A model generated the notes under the pieces. That model searched no databases. It was given only the letters and a program-made list of their open reading frames with translations, and was not told where the DNA came from. From Pseudoduganella plicata (lineage in GTDB: Bacteria > Pseudomonadota > Gammaproteobacteria > Burkholderiales > Burkholderiaceae_D): DNA of 64,000 nt. Location: positions 5,580,001 through 5,644,000 of the forward strand of contig NZ_CP038026.1 of the NCBI RefSeq assembly GCF_004421005.1. The letters run 5' to 3'. Positions 49,745-59,994 of the stretch are shown piece after piece. Within the stretch, counting starts at the first letter, position 1. Every line of letters starts with the position of its first letter. Position numbers and translations under genes: made by a program.

Positions 49745-51166
49745 TCAGCGGCCGCGGCCGCCGCCGCCCGTACGGGCCTGGGCCGGTGCGCCGGAGCGCT
49801 GGCCGCCGCCGCTGCGGGCGACGTTGCCGTTGGCGCTGCGGCCGCCATTGCCGGCACCGCCGCGGCTGCCGCCGTTGCCGTTGGCTGCGGCGCGGGGCTG
49901 GCTGCCGCCGGCCGGCTTGCCACGGCCGCCGCCGCCATTGCCGCCGCCCGGACGGGAATTGCGGTGATGGCCGGTACCGCTGCGCAGCTGGATCGGCTGG
50001 GCGCGTGCCGTCGGGTCCGGCTCGAAGCCAGGGATGACTTCACGCGGCAGCGTCTGCTTGATGAGCTTTTCGATGTCTTTCAGCATGTCGTGCTCGTCCA
50101 CGCAGACCAGCGACACCGCCTCGCCCGTCGCGCCGGCGCGGCCCGTGCGGCCGATGCGGTGCACGTAGTCTTCCGGCACGTTCGGCAGGTCGTAGTTGAC
50201 GACGTGCGGCAGCTGGTCGATGTCGATGCCGCGCGCGGCGATGTCGGTGGCGACCAGCACCTGCAGCGTGCCGTCCTTGAACTCGGCCAGCGCGCGGGTA
50301 CGCGCCGACTGGCTCTTGTTGCCGTGGATCGCCATCGCGCCAATGCCGTCCGCGCCCAGCTGTTCGACCAGCTTGTTGGCGCCATGCTTGGTGCGGGTGA
50401 ACACGAGAACCTGCGTCCATTTGTGCGTGCGGATCAGGTGCGACAGCATCGGATGCTTCTTGTCGCGGTCGACCGGGTGGATCTTCTGCGCGATGATCTC
50501 GACGGTCGAATTGCGCCGTGCCACTTCGATCGTGGCCGGGTTGTTCAGCAGGCCGTCGGCCAGCGCCTTGATCTCGTCCGAGAACGTGGCCGAGAACAGC
50601 AGATTCTGGCGCTTCGGCGGCAGGGCGGCCAGCACCTTGCGGATGTCGCGGATAAAGCCCATGTCGAGCATGCGGTCCGCTTCGTCCAGGATCAGGATTT
50701 CCACCTTGTCCAGGTTGACGGTGCCTTGCTGCATGTGGTCCAGCAGACGGCCCGGCGTGGCGACGAGGATGTCGACGCCATGCTTGAGCAGCTTGATCTG
50801 CGGGTTGATGCTGACGCCGCCAAAGATCACGGCGGAGTTCAGTTTGGTGTATTTGCCATAGACCTTGACGCTTTCCTCGACCTGCGCGGCAAGCTCGCGC
50901 GTCGGCGTCAGGATCAGGGCGCGAATGGCGCGCGGCGACGTGTTGTTCGCCAGCTTTGCGCCCACGGCGTCGGTGGACAGGCGGTGCAGCACCGGCAGCG
51001 TGAAGCCGGCGGTCTTGCCGGTGCCGGTCTGGGCGCCGGCAAGCAGGTCGCCGCCGTTCAGCACAGCCGGGACAGCCTGGCTCTGAATGGGCGTCGGCGT
51101 CGTGTAACCCGTTTCGGTAACGGCGCGCAGGATCGCGTCGGACAGGCCAAGTTGAGAGAAGGACAT
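49745..51166 (-). CDS. rhlE: DEAD-box RNA helicase, RhlE type
   Basis: 473 residues. Q motif (GYTTPTPIQSQAVPAVLNGG), motif I AQTGTGKT, Ia PTREL, II DEAD (LILDEADRMLDMGF), III SAT, IV region VLVFTRTKHGANKL, V ATDIAARGIDID and VI HRIGRTGRAG. The last ~80 residues are Gly/Arg/Asn-rich and disordered (GGGNGGGGRGKPAGGSQPRA), likely RNA-binding and prone to condensation. Unwinds RNA in ribosome assembly and cold adaptation. Confidence 0.95.
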   Translation of the reverse strand: MSFSQLGLSDAILRAVTETGYTTPTPIQSQAVPAVLNGGDLLAGAQTGTGKTAGFTLPVLHRLSTDAVGAKLANNTSPRAIRALILTPTRELAAQVEESVKVYGKYTKLNSAVIFGGVSINPQIKLLKHGVDILVATPGRLLDHMQQGTVNLDKVEILILDEADRMLDMGFIRDIRKVLAALPPKRQNLLFSATFSDEIKALADGLLNNPATIEVARRNSTVEIIAQKIHPVDRDKKHPMLSHLIRTHKWTQVLVFTRTKHGANKLVEQLGADGIGAMAIHGNKSQSARTRALAEFKDGTLQVLVATDIAARGIDIDQLPHVVNYDLPNVPEDYVHRIGRTGRAGATGEAVSLVCVDEHDMLKDIEKLIKQTLPREVIPGFEPDPTARAQPIQLRSGTGHHRNSRPGGGNGGGGRGKPAGGSQPRAAANGNGGSRGGAGNGGRSANGNVARSGGGQRSGAPAQARTGGGGRGR

Positions 51167-51285
51167 AGGTACTCGATCGTTAATCTACCCCGCCACAGTT
51201 GGCAGGTGGAAAAGAATGCATCCGGGCGGAATTTCCGCACAGATAGTATAGCAGTGATTATCCGCGCTAATTTCGCTCTGGAAAT

Positions 51286-51313
51286 AAAAAAGGGAGCTTT
51301 CGCTCCCTTTTTT
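51286..51313 (-). terminator. Intrinsic terminator of suhB
   Basis: Stem AAAAAAGGGAGC, loop, GCTCCCTTTTTT, about 30 bp past the suhB stop at 51344; U-tracts on both strands. Confidence 0.88.
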
Positions 51314-51343
51314 GTAACAATGTCACACTGCATTGTGCTTTTG

Positions 51344-52135
51344 TTATGCAAACTCCGCCAGCAGGCCGACCAGCTGGCCGAACACGCGCGGACCGGCCGC
51401 GATGATGTTGCCGCTCTCCATATACTTCGCTTCGCCGTTGAATTCGCCCGCGATACCGCCCGCTTCCGTTACCAGCAGCGAACCGGCCGCGATGTCCCAT
51501 GGCTGCAGGCCTTTTTCATAGTAGCCGTCCAGGCGGCCACAGGCGACATACGCCAGGTCCAGCGCGGCGGAACCGGCACGACGCACGCCGTGCGAACGCT
51601 CGGCCGTGATGGCGTACATCTTGAGATATTCGTCCAGGGCCTTCGGGCTGCCGTTCTTGTAGCCCGTGCCCAGCAGGGCGCCGCTGATACGGTCCAGTTT
51701 ATTGACGCGGATACGCTTCTCGTTCAGATACGCGCCGGCGCCTTTTTCAGCGGTAAACAGGTCATTGGCGACGGGGTCGTAGACGAGGCCCAGCGTGATC
51801 ACGCCGCGCTGCTGCAGCGCGATGGACACGGCGTACTGGGGGAAGCCGTGCATGAAGTTGGTGGTGCCGTCCAGCGGATCGATGATCCACACGAATTCAC
51901 TCTCGTCGTTCACATTGCCCGTGGTGCCCGATTCCTCGCAGACGAACGCGTGGCTGGGGTAGGCTTTTTGCAATACTTCGATGATGGCCTGCTCGGCGGC
52001 CTGGTCGACATCGGTCACGAAATCGTTGTGTTGTTTTTCGGTAACAGTGACCCGGTCCAGGTCGAACGATGCGCGGTTGATGACGGCGGCGCCGCGGCGG
52101 GCGGCTTTCACGGCCGTGTTGAGCATTGGATGCAT
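51344..52135 (-). CDS. suhB: Inositol-1-monophosphatase SuhB
   Basis: 263 residues starting MHPMLNTAVKAARRGAAVIN. Metal and substrate motifs: DFVTDVDQAAEQAI, EESG, WIIDPLDGTTNFMHGFPQYA, and LQPWDIAAGSLLVTEAGG. SuhB dephosphorylates inositol phosphates and acts as an rRNA transcription antitermination factor in E. coli. Divergent from trmJ, the usual arrangement in this group; the short spacer holds both promoters. Confidence 0.95.
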   Translation of the reverse strand: MHPMLNTAVKAARRGAAVINRASFDLDRVTVTEKQHNDFVTDVDQAAEQAIIEVLQKAYPSHAFVCEESGTTGNVNDESEFVWIIDPLDGTTNFMHGFPQYAVSIALQQRGVITLGLVYDPVANDLFTAEKGAGAYLNEKRIRVNKLDRISGALLGTGYKNGSPKALDEYLKMYAITAERSHGVRRAGSAALDLAYVACGRLDGYYEKGLQPWDIAAGSLLVTEAGGIAGEFNGEAKYMESGNIIAAGPRVFGQLVGLLAEFA

Positions 52136-52284
52136 GTGCAATTCCCCAAATGGAAGCGCGACCCCGCGCACGCACCAAGGGCACGTTCGCCGGGATCGAA
52201 AATGTGAACAAGAATGAATTAAAGAGCGGTGCGCCGCGACGGGGTAAAATCGCTCCCCATCGTCACGCCAAACCGCTATTTTAA

Positions 52285-53043
52285 ATGAAGCCGCCCGAAA
52301 TCACATCGTCTCTTTTCAGCCGCCTGCGCGTGGTGCTGGTGGAAACCAGCCGCGCCGGTAATATCGGCGCCGTCGCCCGTGCCATGAAAACGATGGGATT
52401 TTCCGACCTCGTGCTGGTCAGCCCGCGCTACGAAGGCATGCCGCAGCACGAAGAGGCGGTGGCCTTCGCCAGCGGTGCGCAGGACTTGCTGCAAAGCGCC
52501 CGCATCGTGCCGACGATCGCCGAGGCGCTGGAGGGCATCAACTACGCCGCTGCCGTCTCGGCCCGGCTGCGCGAATTCTCGCCGCCGGTGCAGGCGCCGC
52601 GCGAGCTGGCCGAACACGTGGCCGCCACGCCCGACCTGCATGCCGCGCTGATCCTCGGCAACGAGCGCTTCGGCCTGCCGAACGAGATCGTCGAACGCTG
52701 TAATGTGCTGATCAATATTCCCGCCAATCCCGACTATTCGTCGCTGAACCTGGCCCAGGCCGCACAGGTGCTCGTCTACGAATGCCGCATGGCGGCCCTG
52801 GCCAGCACGCCGGCGCCGCAGACCGACATCGGCTTCCACGGCGAGGCCGCCAGCCTGGCGCAGATCGACGGCATGTACGAGCACCTCGAACAGGCGCTTG
52901 TCGCGGTCGGTTTTCTCGACGCGGACAACCCGAAGAAGCTGATGCCGCGCCTGAAGCGCCTGTTTGCCCGCACGCAGCTGGAGACGGAAGAGGTCAATAT
53001 CCTGCGCGGCATCGCCCGGCAGATCATGGCCCGCTGCAAGTAG
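52285..53043 (+). CDS. trmJ: tRNA (cytidine/uridine-2'-O)-methyltransferase TrmJ
   Basis: 252 residues. SPOUT methyltransferase: motif 1 VVLVETSRAGNIGAVARAMK, motif 2 ALILGNERFGLPNEIVERCN, and motif 3 INIPANPDYSSLNLAQAAQV with the knot. A C-terminal helical extension (KKLMPRLKRLFARTQLETEE) is typical of TrmJ. Adds a 2'-O-methyl group at tRNA position 32. TAAAAT near 52236 could be its -10. Confidence 0.93.
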   Translation: MKPPEITSSLFSRLRVVLVETSRAGNIGAVARAMKTMGFSDLVLVSPRYEGMPQHEEAVAFASGAQDLLQSARIVPTIAEALEGINYAAAVSARLREFSPPVQAPRELAEHVAATPDLHAALILGNERFGLPNEIVERCNVLINIPANPDYSSLNLAQAAQVLVYECRMAALASTPAPQTDIGFHGEAASLAQIDGMYEHLEQALVAVGFLDADNPKKLMPRLKRLFARTQLETEEVNILRGIARQIMARCK

Positions 53044-53055
53044 GCGCCGAGGTTC

Positions 53056-53097
53056 AGAGGCTATCCTCTAATCTGAAGCAGGCGCATCCCGTACACT
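53056..53097 (+). promoter_or_regulatory. Palindrome AGAGG-CTAT-CCTCT with -10 TACACT before the GMC operon
   Basis: The palindrome (53056-53069) and TACACT (53092-53097) are 22 nt apart, the same geometry as the CRP/FNR-like sites but with a different half-site. No -35 hexamer is seen at 17 bp. It could be the site of another CRP/FNR-family activator; based on one example only. Confidence 0.35.
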
Positions 53098-53137
53098 CGG
53101 CGGATAAAAAGCCGACAGCGCCAACAGCAGGAGACAC

Positions 53138-53638
53138 ATGACGACACGCAGAGCGTTCCTCAGGTTCGGGATGGGCGGCGCCATTGCGCTGGCGGCGGGC
53201 GGTGCCTTCTACCGGGGCCTGCAGCAAGGCGCGCCGCGACGCTTCAACCTCGACGCGGCCGGGCACGAGTTCCTCACCGCTATCGTGCCCGTGCTGCTGG
53301 GCCCGGCGCTGCCGGCTTCCGCGGACGTGGCCCCCGTGGTCGGCCGCGTCCGGGCGGCCATTGCCGGCCTGCCGCTGGCCGCCCAGGCCGAGCTGCAGGA
53401 CCTGTTCGGCCTGCTGGCGCTGGCCCCGGCCCGGCGCCTGCTGACGGGATTGCCTGCCTGGCGCGACGCAAGTCCCGCCCGATTGCACGCCTTCCTGCAA
53501 GACTGGCGCCTGCACCGTTTCCTGCAACTGCGCGCCGCGTACCAGGCACTGCATGACCTCGTCATCGGCAGCTGGTATGCCGATCCTGCCAGCTGGGCCG
53601 CCATCGGGTATCCCGGTCCGACGAAAGCGCTGGCATGA
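53138..53638 (+). CDS. TAT-exported small subunit-like protein, partner of the GMC oxidoreductase
   Basis: 166 residues. A twin-arginine signal, TTRRAFLRFGMGGAIALAAG, then a helical mature part (FNLDAAGHEFLTAIVPVLLG, LQDWRLHRFLQLRAAYQALH). It resembles the small third subunit of membrane FAD-dependent dehydrogenases that piggybacks the catalytic subunit out by TAT, but this is a judgement by eye. Stop overlaps the GMC start (ATGA at 53635-53638), so the two are made together. Confidence 0.75.
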   Translation: MTTRRAFLRFGMGGAIALAAGGAFYRGLQQGAPRRFNLDAAGHEFLTAIVPVLLGPALPASADVAPVVGRVRAAIAGLPLAAQAELQDLFGLLALAPARRLLTGLPAWRDASPARLHAFLQDWRLHRFLQLRAAYQALHDLVIGSWYADPASWAAIGYPGPTKALA

Positions 53639-55245
53639 CGGCGATTTCCGATCCCATCGCGGCCGGCCTGGCTTCGGGCTGGCAGGTGATCGACTGCGCC
53701 ACGCTGACGGCCGACCGCGTCATCGAAGCGGACGTCGCCATCGTCGGCAGTGGCGCCGGTGGCGGCGTCACTGCCGAGATCCTGGCGAACGCCGGCCTGA
53801 AGGTCGTCATCGTGGAAGAGGGGGCGCTGAAGTCGTCGCGCGACTTCCGCATGCGCGAAGCGGACGCCTATCCGGCGCTGTACCAGGAATCGGCGGCGCG
53901 CAAGACGAAGGACAAGGCCATCAACATCCTGCAAGGCCGCACAGTGGGCGGCTCGACGACCGTTAACTGGACTTCGAGCTTTCGCACGCCGCCCGCCACG
54001 CTGGCGCACTGGCAGCGGCACTACGGGCTGGCGACGTACACGGTCGAGGCGCTGGCGCCATGGTTCGAGCAGATGGAAGCGCGGCTGCACATCGCAGGAT
54101 GGCCCACGCCGCCCAACGCCAACAACGCGCTGCTGCGCCAGGGCGCAAGCCGGCTGGGCATTGCGACGGGCGAGATCCGGCGCAACGTCAACGGCTGCTG
54201 GAACCTGGGCTACTGCGGCATGGGCTGCCCGACCAACGCCAAGCAGTCGATGCTGGTGACGACGATTCCGGCCGCGCTGGCAAAGGGCGCGACGCTGCTG
54301 ACCCGCGCTCGCGCCGAACGGCTGGTGCTGCGGGGCGGCCGGGCCGATCACGTGCTGATCGCGGCCCTCGGGCCGGACGGCATCGCGTCGGCGGGGCACT
54401 CGGTGACGGTGCGCGCGCGGCACTACGTCGTGGCCGGCGGCGCCATCAACTCGCCCGGCCTGCTGCTGCGCTCGGGCGCGCCCGACCCGCACGGCCTGCT
54501 GGGCGCGCGCACGTTCCTGCACCCCACGCTGGTGTCCGCCGCCCGCTTCGCGCAGCCGGTGGAAGGCTACGCGGGCGCGCCGCAGACGATCTATTCCGAC
54601 CATTTCCTCGATACGCTGCCGCCCGACGGCCCGGCCGGGTACAAGCTCGAAGTGCCGCCGCTGCATCCGCTGCTGCTGTCGACGACCCTGGCCGGCTTCG
54701 GCGCCGCCCATGCCGAAGCGATGCGCCATTTCGCCCATACGCAGGGTATGCTGGCGCTGCTGCGGGACGGCTTCCATGACGCTTCGACGGGCGGGCGCGT
54801 CGCGTTGCGCGCCGACGGCACGCCCGAACTCGATTATGCGATGACGGACTATCTGTGGGATGGCGCCCGCCGCGCGCTGCTGACGATGGCCGAGATCCAG
54901 TTTGCCGCCGGCGCCGAAGCGGTGCTGCCGCTGCATGAAACGGGCCGCCATTACGCCAGCTGGAACGAAGCGAAAGCGGCCATCGCCGCGCTGCCGATGG
55001 CGCCCTTGCTGACCCGTGTCGCCTCGGCGCACGTGATGGGCGGCTGCGCGATGGCGGCCAACGAGCGCGCCGGGGTCGTGGCCCCGGACGGACGTTATCG
55101 CCACCTGGCCAACGTCTCCGTACACGACGGTTCGCTGTTCCCCACCTCGATCGGCGCCAATCCGCAGTTGTCGATCTACGGCATTACCGCGCGCCTTGCC
55201 AGCGCTCTCGCGGACCAGCTGACAGGAGGAAGAACGCATGGTTAG
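53635..55245 (+). CDS. GMC-family FAD oxidoreductase
   Basis: 536 residues. FAD ADP-binding motif in VAIVGSGAGGGVTAEILANA, GMC signature ILQGRTVGGSTTVNWTSSFR, a Cys-rich segment CWNLGYCGMGCPTNAKQS like that of long-chain alcohol oxidases, and C-terminal HVMGGCAM and SIGANPQLSIYGITARLA. No own signal peptide, consistent with export by the TAT subunit encoded just before. Probably oxidises an alcohol, sterol or fatty alcohol. Overlaps the following lipase gene by 8 bp. Confidence 0.9.
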   Translation: MTAISDPIAAGLASGWQVIDCATLTADRVIEADVAIVGSGAGGGVTAEILANAGLKVVIVEEGALKSSRDFRMREADAYPALYQESAARKTKDKAINILQGRTVGGSTTVNWTSSFRTPPATLAHWQRHYGLATYTVEALAPWFEQMEARLHIAGWPTPPNANNALLRQGASRLGIATGEIRRNVNGCWNLGYCGMGCPTNAKQSMLVTTIPAALAKGATLLTRARAERLVLRGGRADHVLIAALGPDGIASAGHSVTVRARHYVVAGGAINSPGLLLRSGAPDPHGLLGARTFLHPTLVSAARFAQPVEGYAGAPQTIYSDHFLDTLPPDGPAGYKLEVPPLHPLLLSTTLAGFGAAHAEAMRHFAHTQGMLALLRDGFHDASTGGRVALRADGTPELDYAMTDYLWDGARRALLTMAEIQFAAGAEAVLPLHETGRHYASWNEAKAAIAALPMAPLLTRVASAHVMGGCAMAANERAGVVAPDGRYRHLANVSVHDGSLFPTSIGANPQLSIYGITARLASALADQLTGGRTHG

Positions 55246-56169
55246 CCGCATCCTGCTGGCGATCATGGCGGTGCAGGTGGCGTGCGCGCTGCTGATCTGG
55301 TACGCGGCTGCCGGTTACGTGCCCGCCGACCTGGCGCTGGTGCTGGCGGTGCTGGCCGTCGTGCTGGTCCGCCTGACCATTACCGCCAATAATTTTCTGC
55401 TGAGCCGCCGCGCCGGCAGCGCGGCGCCCCCGAGCACCGCCTCTCGCCGGCGCGGCACGTGCGCCTCGTGCTGGAGGAGTTTCGCGCGACCATGCTGTCG
55501 TCGTCCTGGCACATGCTGCGCCACCGTCCGGCGCCGTGGCTGTCGCGCCAACCGGCCAATGGCCGGCTGCCGGTGCTGCTGATCCATGGTTACGGCTGCA
55601 ACGGCGGCTACTGGCGTCCGCTACGCGGGATGCTGATGCGCGAAGGGGTCAGCCACGATACGGTCGACCTGGAGCCCGTCACGGCAGGAATCGACGACTA
55701 TGCCGATGCCGTCGAGGCGGCGGTGCATCGCCTGCGGGCGGCGACGGGCGCGCCGCGCCTCGTCATCGTCGGACACAGCATGGGCGGGCTGGTGACGCGC
55801 GCATGGCTGCGCAAGTACGGCGCCGCCGCGGAGACGTGCGTGGCGCGCGTCGTCACGGTGGGCACGCCCCATCACGGTACGGCGCTGGCGTCGCTGGGCA
55901 TCGGCCGCAATGCGGCGCAGATGCGCACGGACGCCGGCTGGCTGGCCCAGCTCGACGCGGACGACCGCGGCCGGCGAGCCCTGTTTACGTCGATCTGGTC
56001 GTGGCACGACAATATCGTCGCGCCGCAGACGTCCTGCCGGCTGCCCGGCGCCCGCAATATCGCACTGGCCGGCATCGGCCACGTCGCCCTGGGCAGCCAC
56101 CCGCAAGTGTTGCGCACGATACTCGCCGAGGTTTTGACAGCCTCCGCCCCATCCGCTACTCTATATTGA
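55238..56169 (+). pseudogene. Membrane-anchored alpha/beta-hydrolase (lipase-like), one-base frameshift
   Basis: About 310 residues if repaired. The first frame (from 55238) gives two membrane segments (ILLAIMAVQVACALLIWYAA, LALVLAVLAVVLVRLTI). The second frame gives the hydrolase: VLLIHGYGCNGGYWRPLRGM, nucleophile Ser in LVIVGHSMGGLVTRAWL, VGTPHHGTALASLGIG and a C-terminal His in GIGHVALGSHPQ. Adding one C to the C5 run at 55427-55431 joins them through AAPPEHRLSPARHVRLVLEE. Third member of the TAT/GMC cassette, so perhaps it frees an alcohol for the oxidase. Confidence 0.82.
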
Positions 56170-56364
56170 TTGCTGGAAACATCGTTACGCCGGGTACATA
56201 GCCGGCGGGCGCTGCACGCAGCGCGCGGGCTGCCTTTTGTCTTCTCGTGCTCTGCGTCCTGGCGGAATAAGGGATACTGCAAGCAGGGGAGGGCCAAGCG
56301 CCCGGAGGTCAAAGCCCCGCGGCCCGCAGAGGCCGTGGGCGCCACATAAATACAGGAGTGCAAC

Positions 56365-59300
56365 GTGTCGGCACGTATCCTCATCATTGAAGACAATCCC
56401 ACCAATATGGAGCTGATGGTTTACCTGTTGCGCGCCTTCGGCTACACGCCGTTGTCGGCCAGCGACGGGGAGGAGGGAGTCGCCACGGCGCGGCGCGAAA
56501 AGCCCGACCTGATCATCTGCGACGTGCACCTGCCCAAGCTGGACGGCTATGGCGTGGTGGCCGCGCTGAAGGGCGATCCCGCCACGCGCGCCATTCCGGC
56601 GCTGGCCGTCACGGCGCTGGCGATGGTGGGCGACCGGGAACGCCTGCTGGGCGCCGGGTTCGACGGCTATATCGGCAAGCCGATCGAACCGGACAGCTTC
56701 GTCACCCAGATCGAGTCTTTTTTACCGGGGGAGATGTCGCCCCCTGAGCAGAACGACATCGCCACAATCCTCATCGTCGACGACCATGTGCTGAACCGTG
56801 AATTCCTGATGACGCTGCTCGGGTTCTCCGGCTACCGGCTGATGGAGGCGGCCAGCGGCACCGAGGCGTTGAAGCAGATCGAGCACGATACGCCGGACCT
56901 GATCATTTCGGACATCCTGATGCCGCACATGGACGGCTACGAGCTGGTCGCGCGCGTGCGCGCCAATCCGGCCACGGCACAGGTGCCCATCATCTTCTAT
57001 ACGGCCACCTATCGTGAGAAGGAAGCGGCCGCGGTGGCGGAGGCCTGCGGCGTGCGCTGGGTGCTGCCCAAGCCTTCCGACCCGGACGTCATCCTCGCCA
57101 CCGTGCACGAGGCGCTGGGGACCGAGCAGGCGCCCCCCGTCGTGGACTTCGCGCCGGAGCGGCCATCCGGTCCGGAGCTGGGCGACATCGGCAACAAGAT
57201 GGTGCAATACCTGGACGAAGTGGAGTCGTCCAGCCAGTTGCTGACGCAGCTGGCGCGCAACGACCGGGAAGGCCGCGATGCGGAGCCCGAGCGCCTGCAC
57301 ACGATGACGCAGCGGCTGTCGAACAGCCTGTCGAGCCTGCAGGCCGTCAGCCTGCGCCTTACCGCCCTGATCGAACTGGGCATCGAGCTGGGCGCCAAGC
57401 GCGAGCCGCAAGGCTTGCTCGAAATCGGCTGCCGCGTGGCGCAGAACATCTGCGTCTCCCGTTATGCCTGCATCGGCGTGCTCACGGAGGACGGCACCTC
57501 GCTCAGCCACTTCAGCAGCTGCGGCAGCGGCGACGGCATGGCGGTGCTGGCCGGCGATCCCGATGCGGGCGTGCTGCGCCAGGTGCTGCAGTCGCGCCAG
57601 CCGGTCCGGCTCGGCGCCTTGCCCGGCCACCCGTCGCACGTCGGTCTGCCGGACGGGCATCCGCCCGTGCACTCGTTCCTGGGCGTGCCCATCGTGTCGA
57701 ACGAAACGGTGCACGGCTGGCTGTACCTGGCCGACAAGATGGGCGCCGGCGAGTTCTCCGAGGTGGACGAGCGCGTTGCCGTCACAGTGGCCGCGCAGGT
57801 GGCCGTGGCCTATGAGAACCTGCGGCTGTACGACGAGATCCGCCTCCACCATGCGCAGCTGCAGGCCGACATGGATGCGCGCACCCGCCTGACCGAGGAT
57901 TTGCGCCGCTTCCGCATGGCCATGGACGCGACGGCGGACGCCATCTTCCTTGTCGACCGTGCCAATATGTGTTTTGTCGACGTCAACGTGACGGCCTGCC
58001 GCATGCTCGGCTACGAACGCGACGACTTCCTGGTGGTGGGCCAGCGCGACCGCGGCAGTGCCCCGCCCAGCTGGCGGAGCTGTACGACAAGCTGCTGGCC
58101 GGCGACCAGAGCGGTGCCATGGCGGAACTGATGCTGCACCGGCGCGACGGCACGCCGCTGTCGGTCGAAGTGCAGCGGCGCACGCTGCGCTCGGGCCAGA
58201 ACTGGATCCTGGTGGCCGTCGCGCGCGACATCACGGAACGCAAGGAAGCGGAACGGCGCCTTCTGAAGCTGGCCCATTTCGATACGCTGACGGGCCTGCC
58301 GAACCGCAGCCAGCTGTATGAATCGCTGACCCATTCGCTGACGCAGGCGGCCGAGCACCGCTGGGCGCTGGCCGTGCTGTTCCTCGACATGGACCGCTTC
58401 AAGAACATCAACGATACGCTGGGCCACACAATCGGCGACGAGCTCCTGCGCCAGTTCTCCAGCCGCCTGGTCGACTGCCTGCGCGTGCGCGACACGATCG
58501 GCCGCTTCGGCGGCGACGAGTTCGCCGCCATCCTGATGCTGCCCGAGGGCGTGCAGAGCGCCTTGCCCGTGATCGACAAGATCCGCGAGGCGATGCGCCA
58601 GCCGTTCGACCTGATGGGACACGAAGTCACCGTCACGGCCAGCATCGGCATCTCCGTGTTCCCCGACGACGGCACGGATGCGGACACGCTGATCAAGTAT
58701 GCCGACACGGCCATGTACCGCGCCAAGGAGGCGGGGCGCGACGCGTTCCGCTTCTTCACGGCCGAGATGAACGCGCAGTCCCTGGCCCGGCTGGACCTGG
58801 AAAACGCGCTGCGCCGCGCGATCGACAACCGCGAGTTCGTGCTGTACTTCCAGCCGAAGGTGGACCTGACCACGGGGCGCATCAGCGGCGCGGAGGCGCT
58901 GATCCGCTGGAACCGGCCCGGCCACGGCATGGTGTCGCCCGCGCTGTTCATTCCGCTGCTGGAGGAGACCGGCCTGATCGTGCGCGTGGGCGTATGGGTC
59001 ATCAACGAAGCGTGCCGCATGATCGCGCACTGGAAGGCGACGGGCGCGGGCGCCGTGCAGCTGTCGGTCAACGTGTCGGGCATCCAGTTCTTCGTCGGCG
59101 GCCTGCAGGAGGAAGTATTGAAGGCGCTGCGCGAGCACGACATCCCGCCCGAGCTGCTGGAACTGGAGCTGACGGAAAGCTCGCTGATGTCGAACGCGGA
59201 AGAGACGATCACCGTGCTGCACACGCTCAAGGAACTGGGCATCAAGATCTCCATCGACGATTTCGGCACCGGCTACTCGTCGCTGGCCTACCTGAAGCGC

Positions 59301-59987
59301 TTCCCGATCGACAAGCTGAAGATCGATATCGCCTTCGTGCGCGAGGTGACCAGCAATCCGGACGACGCGGCCATCGTGCTGGCCATTATCAATATGGCGC
59401 ACAGCATGAAGCTCAAGGTCATTGCCGAAGGCGTGGAGAAGGATGCCCAGCTGGCCTACCTGCGCCGCCACGACTGCGACGAGATGCAGGGTTATTATTT
59501 CAGCCGCCCCGTGCCGGCCGCGGACTTCGAGACCATGCTGCGCGAAGGACGCTTCCTGCAGGCGCCGGCGGACGACGCGCGCGAGCACGAGCAGCCGACC
59601 TTGCTGATCGTGGACGACGATGCATTCATGCTCGACGTGCTGTCGGACTTCCTGGCGCAGGACGGCTACCGCATCCTGACGGCGCAGACGGCGGCCGAGG
59701 GCTTCGACATCCTGGCCCGTTATCCCGTGCAGGTGATCCTGTGCGACCAGTGCATGCCCAACATGAGCGGCACGGAATTCATGGAGCGGGTCAAGAACCT
59801 GGCGCCGGACACGTTCCGCATCATGCTCTCGGCCTATGCCGACCTGACGCCCATCATGGCCGCCATCAACCGCGGCGCGATCGACCGCTTCTACACGAAG
59901 CCGTGGAAGGGCGCCGTACTGCGAGAAAACATCAGCGAGGGCTTCCGCCTGCACGGGCAGGTCCGCGCACGCAAACATGCCGCCTGA
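56365..59987 (+). pseudogene. REC-REC-GAF-PAS-GGDEF-EAL-REC signalling protein (one-base frameshift)
   Basis: About 1,207 residues if repaired. Receiver 1 (ILIIEDNPTNMELMVYLLRA), receiver 2 (LIVDDHVLNREFLMTLLGFS, LIISDILMPHMDGYELV), GAF (IGCRVAQNICVSRYACIGVL), PAS (FRMAMDATADAIFLVDRANM), GGDEF (IGRFGGDEFAAILM), EAL (SGAEALIRWNRPGHGMVSPA, ESSLMSNAEE, IDDFGTGYSSLAYLKRF) and receiver 3 (LLIVDDDAFMLDVLSDFLAQ). Both cyclic-di-GMP motifs look active. The frame is lost inside the PAS domain between about 58036 and 58068 (G3, C4 and C3 runs); one added base restores it. Would make or degrade cyclic-di-GMP under phosphorelay control. Confidence 0.85.
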
Positions 59988-59994
59988 GGATGCC

